Virus record (IMG/VR): IMGVR_UViG_3300023184_000479
Span: 1 to 25,376 of that record
DNA length: 25,376 bases
Source of the DNA: a virus
Strand: one strand, 5' to 3'
Both the position numbers and the translations under genes were made by a program. Each line of letters begins with the position of its first letter. Position 1 is the first letter of the stretch. Under the pieces are notes generated by a model. It was not told where the DNA came from and searched no databases. It saw only the letters and a list, made by a program, of their open reading frames with translations. This document shows positions 1 through 7,900 of this stretch, one piece after another.

Positions 1-180
1 GATATCCACTTGTCATTCCCAAATAACGTTGTTATTGGAATCAAGCGTGATGTAACTGTTTACCGTTTCTTCTGGCCACGTAAGGACTCAATCGAGTACA
101 CAATGTATACTCGTGTTGGCGTCCAGATCGAACAAGCAGATGCTTGGGTTGTCGTAAAGAACGTTAAGGTTGCTTCTTAA
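1..180 (+). CDS. Major capsid protein, C-terminal end (partial)
   Basis: The window opens inside this gene; frame 1 is open from the first base and stops with TAA at 178-180, leaving 59 residues. The visible tail (VVIGIKRDVTVYRFFWP, then SIEYTMYTRVGVQIEQADA and a short VVVKNVKV end) has the alternating beta pattern typical of the C-terminal P/A-domain strands of HK97-fold capsid proteins. A strong terminator follows and the neck genes come next, which is where a major capsid gene normally sits in tailed phages. All four arginines are CGT and most phenylalanines are TTC, the same high-expression codon choice as the major tail protein and unlike the genes between them. The identification rests on position, codon use and a short fragment, so another capsid-associated protein is possible. 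Confidence 0.72.
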   Translation, partial: DIHLSFPNNVVIGIKRDVTVYRFFWPRKDSIEYTMYTRVGVQIEQADAWVVVKNVKVAS

Positions 181-205
181 TTAATTAAGAATTAGCCCCA
201 GGAAG

Positions 206-231
206 GCCCCCAATTAATTTTGGGGGCTTTT
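206..231 (+). terminator. Intrinsic terminator after the capsid gene
   Basis: Perfect 8-bp stem GCCCCCAA (206-213) with TTGGGGGC (220-227), 6-base loop TTAATT, then TTTT (228-231). It lies 26 bases past the capsid stop codon and would limit read-through from the strongly expressed capsid gene into the neck genes. Confidence 0.9.
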
Positions 232-256
232 CATTTTAATTTAACAATGCTATAAT
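228..256 (+). promoter_or_regulatory. Extended -10 promoter for the neck operon
   Basis: TGC-TATAAT at 248-256 is a perfect -10 with the extended TGn element. A weak -35 candidate, TTTTCA (228-233), is 17 bases upstream and overlaps the T-tract of the preceding terminator. The expected start is about 262-264, followed by AAGGAG (271-276) before the ATG at 282. Confidence 0.7.
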
Positions 257-281
257 TGAAGAACCTAACAAAGGAGAATAT

Positions 282-689
282 ATGTCATTTGAGACATTGA
301 AAGTAGCAGAACTCAGAAAAGTTGCAGAGGACTTTGCAGTTGATACTGATGGACTAAAGAATAAGGCCGATATTGTTGCCGCTCTTACCGAAGAGGGAGT
401 AACATGGTCTGTTTACCAAAAGACTATTAAAGATATTGAAAAGGCGGCAGATGAATTTAGCGAAGACGCCGAAGAGATTCTTCCAAGATTTAATCTTGAT
501 TCTCAACCAGAAAACACCATGCTAGTCAGAATGACTAGAGAGAACCACAGGTATGATATTCTTGGATTTACGTTTACAAAAGAGCATCCTTTTGTCGCAA
601 TGACATCAGATGACGCTCAAGAAATTTTTGACAAGGAGGAAGGTTTCCGCTTAGCAACTCCAAAGGAAGTTCAGGAGTACTACGCTTAA
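282..689 (+). CDS. SAP-like domain protein next to the capsid gene
   Basis: 135 residues. The first ~38 residues (LKVAELRKVAEDFAV, then a DGLKNKADIVAAL stretch) match the helix-turn-helix pattern of a SAP or HeH/LEM-like motif, in which a conserved Gly and Lys precede a second helix; such motifs often bind nucleic acid or mediate small protein contacts. A more acidic middle (about 50-70) links to a C-terminal mixed alpha/beta part (about 80-135: YDILGFTFTKEHPFVAMTSD) resembling the small capsid- or neck-associated proteins coded after the capsid gene in many actinophages. The start is clear: AAGGAG 5 bases upstream and a perfect extended -10 promoter. Arginine codons are mostly AGA/AGG, unlike the capsid fragment. 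Role in head assembly or in contacting packaged DNA is inference. Confidence 0.6.
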   Translation: MSFETLKVAELRKVAEDFAVDTDGLKNKADIVAALTEEGVTWSVYQKTIKDIEKAADEFSEDAEEILPRFNLDSQPENTMLVRMTRENHRYDILGFTFTKEHPFVAMTSDDAQEIFDKEEGFRLATPKEVQEYYA

Positions 690-699
690 CCTTTATTAA

Positions 700-1680
700 A
701 TGGAAATTCTAGTAGGTTCAAATTCACCAGTAACGCACAAAGTGTTTTGGCAGGGGCAGCTAACTGATTCAGATAGCATTCCAGTTGTTCGGTTATATGA
801 CATTACAGAAGATCCAGCAATATCTCCACCAATCAATCCTGGAACAATACTTGCAACATTGACGGCGGTAAAGTCTGAAGTAGATGCAGGTACATACATT
901 GTATATATTCCAGTAGCATATACAACAAGACAGAGACAGCTTAGACTAAATTGGTCATACACAGTTGGCTCAGTATCTACACAAAAAGATCATAAAATTT
1001 ATGTGCAGACTCCGTATACAGATCTGAGTCAAGCAATTGATTCTTTAGGGTTGGGGTCTGATTTTTCAGATCCTAACTCTAAATCATATTTTGAATTATG
1101 CAATGCTGAAAGATATGCCAGAAAGTTAATTGAATCATATACTCAGCAACAGTTCTACTTGTATGATGATGTTCAGATTGCATATGGATCAGGATCTGAT
1201 GTTTTACCTTTACCCTATAAGTTATCAGAACTTCATGAGCTATATCAAAATGATATATTGCTACTAAACACTTTAACCAATGTTAATAACTGGAACTATA
1301 ATACAATTATTTCAGAGAGCGGATTTGGAATAAGAATTAATAGAGCAAATATGCTTGATAATACTGTGTATACAGCAAACGGCATGGTTCCTCCTCCAAC
1401 TAATGATGTATGGAATGGCGTCTTTAAACAGGGAGTAACATATAGAATTCAAGGTAAATTTGGATGGGAAGAAGTTCCTGATGAAATTGATCTTGCATGT
1501 ATTGAATTAATGAAAGATTATTTTTCAAAAGATAAAATTTGGCGTAACAAGTACATGAAGTCAATTCAAACATTTGACTGGAAATTTGAGTATAATTCTG
1601 GTACATATTCAGGAACTGGCAATCTCTATGCAGATCAATTGCTTCTTCCATATGTTATCAACAAAATGGTTGTGATCTAA
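700..1680 (+). CDS. Head-tail adaptor (connector) with N-terminal Ig-like domain
   Basis: 326 residues. Residues ~110-326 look like a head-tail adaptor of the SPP1 gp15 / HK97 gp6 class: a helical opening (AIDSLGLGSDFSDPNSKSYF, then helices with AERYARKLIESYT), a beta-rich middle, and the typical end in which an ACIELMKDYFSKD helix is followed by DQLLLPYV. This ring sits under the portal. Residues 1-~105 form an additional beta-rich domain (strands around VVRLYDITED, GTYIVYIP, RLNWSYTV) with the look of an immunoglobulin-like or BppU-N-like sandwich, so the protein is longer than a minimal adaptor. The ATG at 700 is preceded directly by in-frame TAA, so it is the earliest possible start, and no Shine-Dalgarno is visible. 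The next gene overlaps it by one base (TAATG). Confidence 0.75.
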   Translation: MEILVGSNSPVTHKVFWQGQLTDSDSIPVVRLYDITEDPAISPPINPGTILATLTAVKSEVDAGTYIVYIPVAYTTRQRQLRLNWSYTVGSVSTQKDHKIYVQTPYTDLSQAIDSLGLGSDFSDPNSKSYFELCNAERYARKLIESYTQQQFYLYDDVQIAYGSGSDVLPLPYKLSELHELYQNDILLLNTLTNVNNWNYNTIISESGFGIRINRANMLDNTVYTANGMVPPPTNDVWNGVFKQGVTYRIQGKFGWEEVPDEIDLACIELMKDYFSKDKIWRNKYMKSIQTFDWKFEYNSGTYSGTGNLYADQLLLPYVINKMVVI

Positions 1681-2108
1681 TGTATGATCTTGTTGACTCC
1701 GTTATGCCTATGTTCATGGACGTTTACAAACAATTTGACCTACAGGATGTAGACACAGGATCAATAAAAAAAGAATGGCAGTTTGACAGAACCGTTCCGT
1801 GTAGCGCAAAAGGTATTATTAGTAACTCATCTTCAAGCAGAACTGGCGATAAGCAAATCTTGTCTAATAAGTATACCAATGATCAAATACTTCAAATTAG
1901 AACATCAGGCAAAATAACATTAAGAGAAAAAATTACAAATATAAGAGATGCTGAAGGAACTGTTATTTGGGAAGAATTAAATTTCCCTACCAATACTCCT
2001 ACAGTATATGAACTAATGGGAATAACACCAATGACAGATCCATTTGGCGGAGTAATCGGATATAACTCTACTGTCAAGAGATCGGAAAATCAAACAATTG
2101 GACAATAG
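1680..2108 (+). CDS. Head-tail stopper (head closure) protein
   Basis: 142 residues, starting in the TAATG overlap with the adaptor stop. The protein is beta-rich with short motifs (QFDRTVPCSAKGII, then KITLREKITNIRDAEGTVIW) and a C-terminal pattern (PTVYELMGITPMTDPFGGVIGY) seen in the SPP1 gp16 / HK97 gp7 class of stopper proteins, which plug the portal channel after packaging and form the surface for tail docking. Size, beta content and place between adaptor and gp10-like gene all agree. Identification is by gene order and fold pattern rather than a strong sequence motif. Confidence 0.65.
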   Translation: MYDLVDSVMPMFMDVYKQFDLQDVDTGSIKKEWQFDRTVPCSAKGIISNSSSSRTGDKQILSNKYTNDQILQIRTSGKITLREKITNIRDAEGTVIWEELNFPTNTPTVYELMGITPMTDPFGGVIGYNSTVKRSENQTIGQ

Positions 2109-2880
2109 CTCACTATTAGTTACAGCAGCCAGCGGTCTACAAAAGAATATGGCTGGAACTAAGGGTACCATTTTAAAAGACAGCACAGTTGCTCAAATAT
2201 CAGCAGCGATATATTATCATGCTCAAGTAGTATCTAAACTAACTACAAATAAAGCATTCGAGAAGAAGTTTCAATCTGTAATATTTAAACAAATTGAGCA
2301 GGACTTTGGGCTATATGTAGACTCTCAAGCAAGAATGAATCCTAAATCTTTGCACCACATGTATGAGTGGAAAAAAACAGGAAATAAGGGATCTAGATTG
2401 TTTGATTTAAATATATTATCTACAGATGGACTTTCATTTAAAATTACATCTAAATTTAAACCATCTAAATCAGCTGTTCCAAATAATTTTGGTAAGAGAA
2501 GACATGTATTTATTAATAAAGCATCTGTGATGGAAGCTGGAATGCCTCTAGTAATCCGTCCTAAGTCCGCAGAGCGTTTAGTATTTGAAACTAGTACTGG
2601 AGTAGTGTATATGCCTAAAGGAGCCTCTGTGACCGTTACAAGGCCTGGCGGAGGTAAAGCAACAGGAAGATTCCAAATAGCCTATGCACAATTCTTTACA
2701 GGCAATCTAGTAAATGGAGCAATTAAAAGATCTGGCTTCCAACAACTATTTAATTCATCACTAACTAAAGCAATGAGAGTTCCAGCAGATGTTAGAAAGG
2801 TTAAATATTCATTTAACGCAAATACATTAAATATGCAGGCAGAGTCAGCAGTTGCTGCAGCATTTGGAGGTGCAGTATGA
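2098..2880 (+). CDS. HK97 gp10-like neck/tail-completion protein
   Basis: 260 residues, using TTG at 2098 in an 11-base overlap with the stopper gene; the frame is closed by a TAA at 2053-2055, and the first in-frame ATG is 2149, so the real start could be 17 residues later. The protein is basic, with an N-terminal helical part and a middle region (MYEWKKTGNKGSRLFDLN, PNNFGKRRHVFINKASVM) characteristic of the HK97-gp10-like putative tail component family, in which a Y-W-x(3)-G-like segment and a later FINKA...G segment recur. These proteins sit at the head-tail junction and precede the tail terminator in gene order, as here. Ends with an ATGA overlap into the next gene. Confidence 0.7.
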   Translation: MDNSSLLVTAASGLQKNMAGTKGTILKDSTVAQISAAIYYHAQVVSKLTTNKAFEKKFQSVIFKQIEQDFGLYVDSQARMNPKSLHHMYEWKKTGNKGSRLFDLNILSTDGLSFKITSKFKPSKSAVPNNFGKRRHVFINKASVMEAGMPLVIRPKSAERLVFETSTGVVYMPKGASVTVTRPGGGKATGRFQIAYAQFFTGNLVNGAIKRSGFQQLFNSSLTKAMRVPADVRKVKYSFNANTLNMQAESAVAAAFGGAV

Positions 2881-3386
2881 CAGATTATAAAGCAGATATA
2901 ATGCTTGATTTAAGAAAGTACCTTTGGGCCCAATTAAAGTCTAATAATATATTTACTGCCACCGATTATTATTCAGATAATATTGGACAAGAAATTGTTC
3001 CAATTATTCCCGTCCAGCAATCTCCAGAAATGAATCAATTTTTGAGCGGGAAGAAGCACATAGTCTATGACAAGATAGGCCTATCATATGAGGACAACTG
3101 GGCTATATGCTGTGAGCAGATTTTGTTTACTATATATTCAACAGATGTTTCAGAGATCAATGAGATTAGAAACTTAATGACAGACCTATTCAGGAGAATG
3201 GATGATTCGGCAAGGGATGCAAATGCCTATTCTGGCATATCTCGGAAGTTTAAATTCTTTAGCATATTTGTTGCTGATATTTCTCCAACAGCTCCATCCG
3301 AAGAATTGGCAGGATTCCTATCATCAGATGTAATCCTTGAGGTCAAATACGCAAGACACCTAGACACTGCGGGCAGATTCGCTTAA
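2877..3386 (+). CDS. Tail terminator protein
   Basis: 169 residues, starting in an ATGA overlap (2877-2880). An N-terminal helix (DIMLDLRKYLWAQLKSNNIF) is followed by an IIPVQQ strand, a two-strand middle (EQILFTIYSTDVSEINEI) with a long helix (IRNLMTDLFRRMDDS), and a closing strand (SSDVILEVKYAR). This alpha/beta order is that of lambda gpU-like / Phi29-independent tail terminators, which cap the growing tail tube and join it to the head. It is the last neck gene before the major tail protein, the usual position. Codons are AT-rich with AGA/AGG arginine and no CGT. Confidence comes from order and secondary-structure pattern. Confidence 0.68.
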   Translation: MTDYKADIMLDLRKYLWAQLKSNNIFTATDYYSDNIGQEIVPIIPVQQSPEMNQFLSGKKHIVYDKIGLSYEDNWAICCEQILFTIYSTDVSEINEIRNLMTDLFRRMDDSARDANAYSGISRKFKFFSIFVADISPTAPSEELAGFLSSDVILEVKYARHLDTAGRFA

Positions 3387-3387
3387 T

Positions 3388-3427
3388 TTGCCTTTGGGCG
3401 CATTATACTCTATTATTATACATAGAG
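3388..3427 (+). promoter_or_regulatory. Candidate promoter for the major tail gene with overlapping inverted repeat
   Basis: TTGCCT (3388-3393), 17-base spacer, TATTAT (3411-3416); an alternative -10, TATACT, lies at 3404-3409. An inverted repeat CTCTAT (3408-3413) / ATAGAG (3422-3427) straddles the -10 and could be an operator or simply a start-site hairpin. The 117-base gap 3387-3503 otherwise holds an AT-rich leader and AGGAGG (3489-3494). Confidence 0.5.
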
Positions 3428-3503
3428 GGAAGGGCCTAGCCAGCCAAGATTTAATGATTTACAATAATATATATATATTTTTATAAATAGGAGGAAAATA
3501 ACT

Positions 3504-4211
3504 ATGGCACAATCCGTAGGTAATGCTAAAAATATTCTAGTTGGCGCATCTCCATTGTTCTTGTCGAACGTTGACATTAACGATTCAGATTATATCGCTA
3601 ACGCAGAAGCAGGTGTAGCAATTGCATCAGGTGCAACTACAGTAGGAGTTCCAGCTTTTGCAACTGGAGTTTCATACGCAACTACGCTTAATAACGTAAA
3701 CCAAACAGCAGGATTATTTGGATACCGTAACGTTGGTTTTACTAACAATGGTCTTCAAATTACATACAACCCAACATATGATTCAGTAACCGTTGACCAG
3801 TTACTTGATACAGCTAAGCTGTTCAAGTCTGCAATGGAAGTTATGATTGCAACAGAAATGTCAGAAGGTACTTTGGAAAACATTGTAACTGTATTCGGAC
3901 AATCAGCAGATTCACTTTCAACAACAGGAACTGGAACATCTAAGGTTGATACACTCAAGATTGCAGCAGGTTCCCTAGGAGCCGCTCCAACAGAGCGTCA
4001 ATTGATCGCAATTGGACAAGCTCCAACAGCGGGATCAACAGCATCAGAGCGTGTATATTATGCACGTCGTGTTTTGTCTGTACAACAGTCACAGCACTCT
4101 CTTGCACGTACTACTCCAACCACATTCCCAGTAACATTCCGTCTTCTACCAGATGCTAACTACTCTGGCTCAGAATACGGCAAGATTATTGACCGTGTAC
4201 TAGTAGCATAA
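3504..4211 (+). CDS. Major tail protein (tail tube)
   Basis: 235 residues, with AGGAGG nine bases upstream of the ATG. It has the features of siphovirus tube proteins: a small Ala/Thr/Ser/Val-rich beta protein with the NVGFTNNGLQITYNPTYD strand pair, a VDQLLDTAKLFKSAMEVMI helix and a C-terminal strand (PVTFRLLPDANYSGSEYGKI). Hundreds of copies are needed per virion, and the gene matches this: own promoter region, ideal ribosome site, its own terminator 20 bases after the stop codon, and all eight arginines coded by CGT with mostly TTC phenylalanine, against AGA/TTT in neighbours. Only one such gene is present and there is no sheath gene, which indicates a non-contractile tail. Confidence 0.85.
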   Translation: MAQSVGNAKNILVGASPLFLSNVDINDSDYIANAEAGVAIASGATTVGVPAFATGVSYATTLNNVNQTAGLFGYRNVGFTNNGLQITYNPTYDSVTVDQLLDTAKLFKSAMEVMIATEMSEGTLENIVTVFGQSADSLSTTGTGTSKVDTLKIAAGSLGAAPTERQLIAIGQAPTAGSTASERVYYARRVLSVQQSQHSLARTTPTTFPVTFRLLPDANYSGSEYGKIIDRVLVA

Positions 4212-4231
4212 TAAATTCAATTTATTAATGA

Positions 4232-4261
4232 AAACCCCCAGGAAACTGGGGGTTTCTCATT
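4232..4261 (+). terminator. Intrinsic terminator after the major tail gene
   Basis: Perfect 10-bp stem AAACCCCCAG (4232-4241) / CTGGGGGTTT (4246-4255) closed by a GAAA tetraloop (4242-4245), followed by a T-rich run. It separates the strongly expressed tube gene from the chaperone genes. Confidence 0.92.
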
Positions 4262-4289
4262 TGTGTAGATAATACCTATATGTTATAAT
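4261..4289 (+). promoter_or_regulatory. Extended -10 promoter for chaperone and tape measure genes
   Basis: TTGTGT (4261-4266), exactly 17 bases, then TATAAT (4284-4289) preceded by TGT (extended -10). The transcript would start near 4296, just before AGGAGG (4307-4312) and the TTG start at 4319. Confidence 0.75.
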
Positions 4290-4318
4290 AATTAAGACTA
4301 GATCCTAGGAGGATTAAA

Positions 4319-4651
4319 TTGGCAACAACAGTATATAGTGTAGAAGAAGTAACACTTCAAAACGGCTCAACGGTTAAGTTGAAGCCCCTAAGTATCAAAG
4401 AACTAAGAAAGTTTATGATTGTGCTACAAGGCGCAAGCGACTCAACTACAGAGGCGCAAACTCTTAATGTTCTAATTGACGCAGTTGCAGTAGCACTTGA
4501 AAAACAACTACCAGAATTGGTAGCAGATAGAGACGCATTAGAAGATGCGCTAGACGTTCCTACAATTAATCGCATACTTGAAGTATGTGGTGGGATTAAG
4601 ATGGACGACCCAAACCTTCTAGCGGCAGCGGTTCTGGCTGGTCAGAACTAG
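4319..4651 (+). CDS. Tail assembly chaperone, short (G-type) form
   Basis: 110 residues from a TTG start with AGGAGG six bases upstream, ending at TAG 4649-4651. The N-terminus (TVYSVEEVTLQNGSTVKLKP, then a SIKELRKFM helix) and the helical body (LNVLIDAVAVALEKQLPEL, VPTINRILEVCGGI) fit the G-type tail assembly chaperone family, which resembles lambda gpG in role: it binds the tape measure protein and recruits tube subunits. Its place directly between major tail protein and tape measure is diagnostic. Near the 3' end the gene carries a canonical -1 slippery heptamer, so a share of ribosomes make the longer fusion. The TTG start may hold down the amount. Confidence 0.88.
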   Translation: MATTVYSVEEVTLQNGSTVKLKPLSIKELRKFMIVLQGASDSTTEAQTLNVLIDAVAVALEKQLPELVADRDALEDALDVPTINRILEVCGGIKMDDPNLLAAAVLAGQN

Positions 4652-4986
4652 ATTTAGCCGCTTTAGAGGGTGAAGTTTTTCTTCTAGGTCACTGGAAGAA
4701 TTACGAAGAACTAGAAGAAAGTCTTTCAATGCCAGAACTAATTCAAACATTGAAATCTTTTAAGAAACAGAAGTCGGAAGACAGAAAGTTTACGGCAAGT
4801 CTTAAAGGAATCAATATAGATATAGATGAGGAAGACGCACAACCGCAAGGAAAAACTTTTGAAGATATACAAAGAAGAGCTCTTGGTATAAAAGCTTCAG
4901 GTGATGATATAGTTTCTTTACAGGGAAGTATGGCAGCACAAGCAGGGTTTGGAATCGGTGCAGGTCTAGGCTACACAGAGGAGTAA
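4319..4986 (+). CDS. Tail assembly chaperone, -1 frameshift fusion (GT-type)
   Basis: Joined reading 4319-4615 then 4615-4986: after decoding CCA AAC at the heptamer CCCAAAC the ribosome slips to CCC AAA and goes on in the -1 frame. The product is about 222 residues: 99 from the G part and 123 from the T part. The junction is a Gly/Ser linker (PSSGSGSGW), then EGEVFLLGHWKNYEELEESL and SMPELIQTL, the characteristic T-domain core. The T frame has no good start upstream of that core (first ATG 4729 lies inside it), so it must be reached by frameshifting. The end (4979-4986) supplies AGGAG upstream of the tape measure start. By family knowledge the T part binds tube protein while the G part coats the tape measure. 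Confidence 0.87.
4609..4662 (+). promoter_or_regulatory. Programmed -1 ribosomal frameshift signal
   Basis: Slippery heptamer C CCA AAC at 4609-4615, in the correct phase for X XXY YYZ. After a 5-base spacer an outer stem AGCGGC (4621-4626) pairs with GCCGCT (4657-4662). Inside it GTTCTG (4631-4636) pairs perfectly with CAGAAC (4643-4648) around the loop GCTGGT. The zero-frame stop TAG (4649-4651) lies within the structure. Confidence 0.85.
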
Positions 4987-4997
4987 CATAAAGATAA

Positions 4998-7900
4998 ATG
5001 GCTGATGAAAATATTGTAACTAATATAGTTGCCAATGCAGATTTCTCAGGTCTTATTGCAGATGTCAATAAGGTTGCAGCCTCTCTATCAAAACTCCAAG
5101 CACAAATAATTCAATCGGACGCAAGACTTGCAAGTCAAGTTGCTACGATGAACAGATCTTTTGGTGAAAACTTAAGAAGAACTGGGCAATTCTCAACACA
5201 CTTTGTTACACTAACATCAGATGTTGAAAAGTTTGGTACCAACCTAGACAAGGGCCAAATGAAGCTGAAGCAGTATTTTCAAACGTTTCAGACTCACACA
5301 AAAACACAAGGTGGATTAATTAGAGATCTTGCTAAGCAGCAAGTGGCTCTACAAAATGCAATCATACAGCCCATGGGTAAAAATGCTCAAGGGCTTATGC
5401 AATATAGCGTACATATTCCACAAGGACTTGATGCTGTAAAGAATAAAACTGCTCTTGCTAAACAAGAACTTCAAATCATGAATAAGGTTATTCAAGATGG
5501 TGGAGTTCAGATGATTAACTGGGGTAAGAATACTCAGTGGGCAGGCCGTCAGCTGACAGTAGGACTTACAGTTCCTTTAGCAGCATTTGGAAAAGCTGCA
5601 GCCGATGCTTTTAGAATGGCAGATGCTGAATTAACAAGACTTACAAAGGTTTATGGTGGAATTGCAGCAACATCAGCAACAGAGCTATCTAAGATAAGAA
5701 ATGAAGTTGCAGCTACTGCAAAAGATATTTCAAAGTCTTACGGTGTGTCATTTAAGGATACTATTAGTCTTGCAGCAGATATTGCAGCAACAGGCAAGCA
5801 AGGTAACGAGTTGCTAGCTTCTGTTAAAGAAACAAGCAGACTTGCAGTGCTTGGAGAAGTAGATAGACAAGATGCTATGAAGGCCACCCTGGCAATTCAA
5901 AATACATTTAAACAAAATACTGATCAGTTATCTGAATCTATTAATTTTCTTAACGCAGTTGAAAACCAGACATCAACAAGCCTTGGCGATTTAATTGAAG
6001 CAATTCCAAAAGCTGGTCCAGTTATTCAAGGAATGGGCGGAAGCGTAAAAGATCTAGCACTTTATCTTACAGCAATGAAAGAAGGTGGAGTCAATGCTGC
6101 AGAAGGAGCAAATGCCCTTAAGTCAGCACTTGCTTCATTAATTAATCCAACAAAAGTTGCAACAGAAAAGTTTGCGTCTATGGGAATTGATTTAGGCGGA
6201 ATTGTAACAAAGAATGCTGGAAACCTTACAGGAACAATATTAGAACTACAAAAGGCATTAGATCAGCTAGATCCACTAAAAAAGCAACAGGCTATTGAGC
6301 AGCTATTTGGTAAATTCCAGTTTGCTCGTATGAATGCATTATTTTCAAACCTAGGTAAGCAAGGAAGTCAAACTTTACAGGTAATGGATTTAATGAAAGC
6401 AAGCTCACAAGAACTAGCAGGAGTGGCTAGCCGAGAATTAGCAATGGTAACAGAGTCAGCTTCTGGAAAATATAGAAGAGCTCTTGAAGGCCTTAAAGCA
6501 GATCTTGCCACAATGGGAGAAGAATTTTTAAAGATACAAACATTTTTTGTTAATGTAACAGATGGAATTTTAAAGTTTATTAATAAATTGCCAGGCCCAG
6601 TTAAAACAATTTTAACATTTGTTACAGGGTTAACTGCAGTAATTGGCCCTATCATTATGTTAACTGGTGTACTTGCAAACTTCTTTGGATATATTATTAA
6701 AGGTGCTTCTCACTTTAAATCATTATTTAAAGGTGGAGAAGGCTGGAAAATGCTTACTCCAGAAATCCTTGCTGCTCAAAAAGCAGGATCACTTGTTGAA
6801 GCAACATTTTATAGTGATGCAAAAGCAGCAACAGTATTAAAAACAGCAATTGCAGGCCTTGTAACAGAGTTTGAATTACTTCAAAACAAAGCAATGACAG
6901 GCGCAGTATCTGTTGGACCAACACTTTCAACAATGGCTGGAAACATTGTAAGCCCTGGCGGAGGAAGAGTTGTTAATCCAAACCATCCATTAATTAGCGC
7001 AGAAGATACAAGATCAATGTCTCATCTTAATCCAGTTGCTGGAATGAGCACTGATTCAAGAGCAGCACAAACAATATTTGGAGTAGTTCCAGGAGCACCC
7101 AAAGTTAATCAAAAGATTGGAAATAATCCTCAGATGTATATGTCTGGAGATCTTCCAAAGATTCCAGGTCTTACATCAATAGGCGGAGCATCAACAGGAA
7201 TTGTAGCTGAAGAAGCAGCAAAGTGGCACGCAATGACAGGCGCACTTGCAATGCAATCACAAGCAGAAATTGCAGTATTGAAAAAAGAAGTAGCAACAAC
7301 GGGACTCATAACAGCAGAATTATCTGATTCATATCAAGCACTTCTTCCAACAATGACAAAACTTACACAAAATGCTGCAGCAGAATCTGCAGCAATTGTT
7401 GCAGAGTTGCAAGCTGGAAAAATAACAGTAGATGCAGCTAGATCTAAAATTATTACATTAAATGCACAAGTAGAGTCTATGATTGCACAAGCAGCTACAG
7501 ATATTGCTGGACAACAAGGCAGATCAATTGGTCTAACAACAGTGCCACTTCTAAATCAACCAGTTGTAAATAAAGATGGTAAGACTAATATGAAAGAGCT
7601 TACTCGTCCAGGAAGAACAAGAGATCTTCTTAATAAAATTGCTCGTGGTCTAGGCGTAAAAACATTTGGTGCTGGTTACAGCACAGAAACAACAATACCA
7701 AAAAGAATGTCAGAGGGTGGATCCGTATATCTTGCATCTGGAGATGAAGTTCCAGGATCTCCAAGAGGAAGCGATACTGTTCCAGCTTGGCTAACACCAG
7801 GAGAATTTGTTGTTAATGCAAAAGCAACAAAAGAAAATTTACCACTACTACGCTCCATAAATAACGGAGGATCTTTAGGCTCTTCTAGTGATGGATACAT

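Noticed and set aside
696-962. Reverse-strand ORFs across the window (for example 696-962, 6368-6655, 8394-8735, 20831-21121)
   Set aside because: Each lies opposite a well supported + strand gene, lacks a ribosome site or a protein-like pattern, and reflects codon composition of the opposite strand.
3387-3503. Possible tRNA or small structured RNA in the gap before the major tail gene
   Set aside because: No cloverleaf, no T-loop consensus and no long stem; only a short inverted repeat and AT-rich leader.
4729-4986. Independent gene for the T part of the chaperone starting at ATG 4729
   Set aside because: Conserved T-domain sequence begins well upstream of this ATG and there is a proper slippery site; the ATG is internal.
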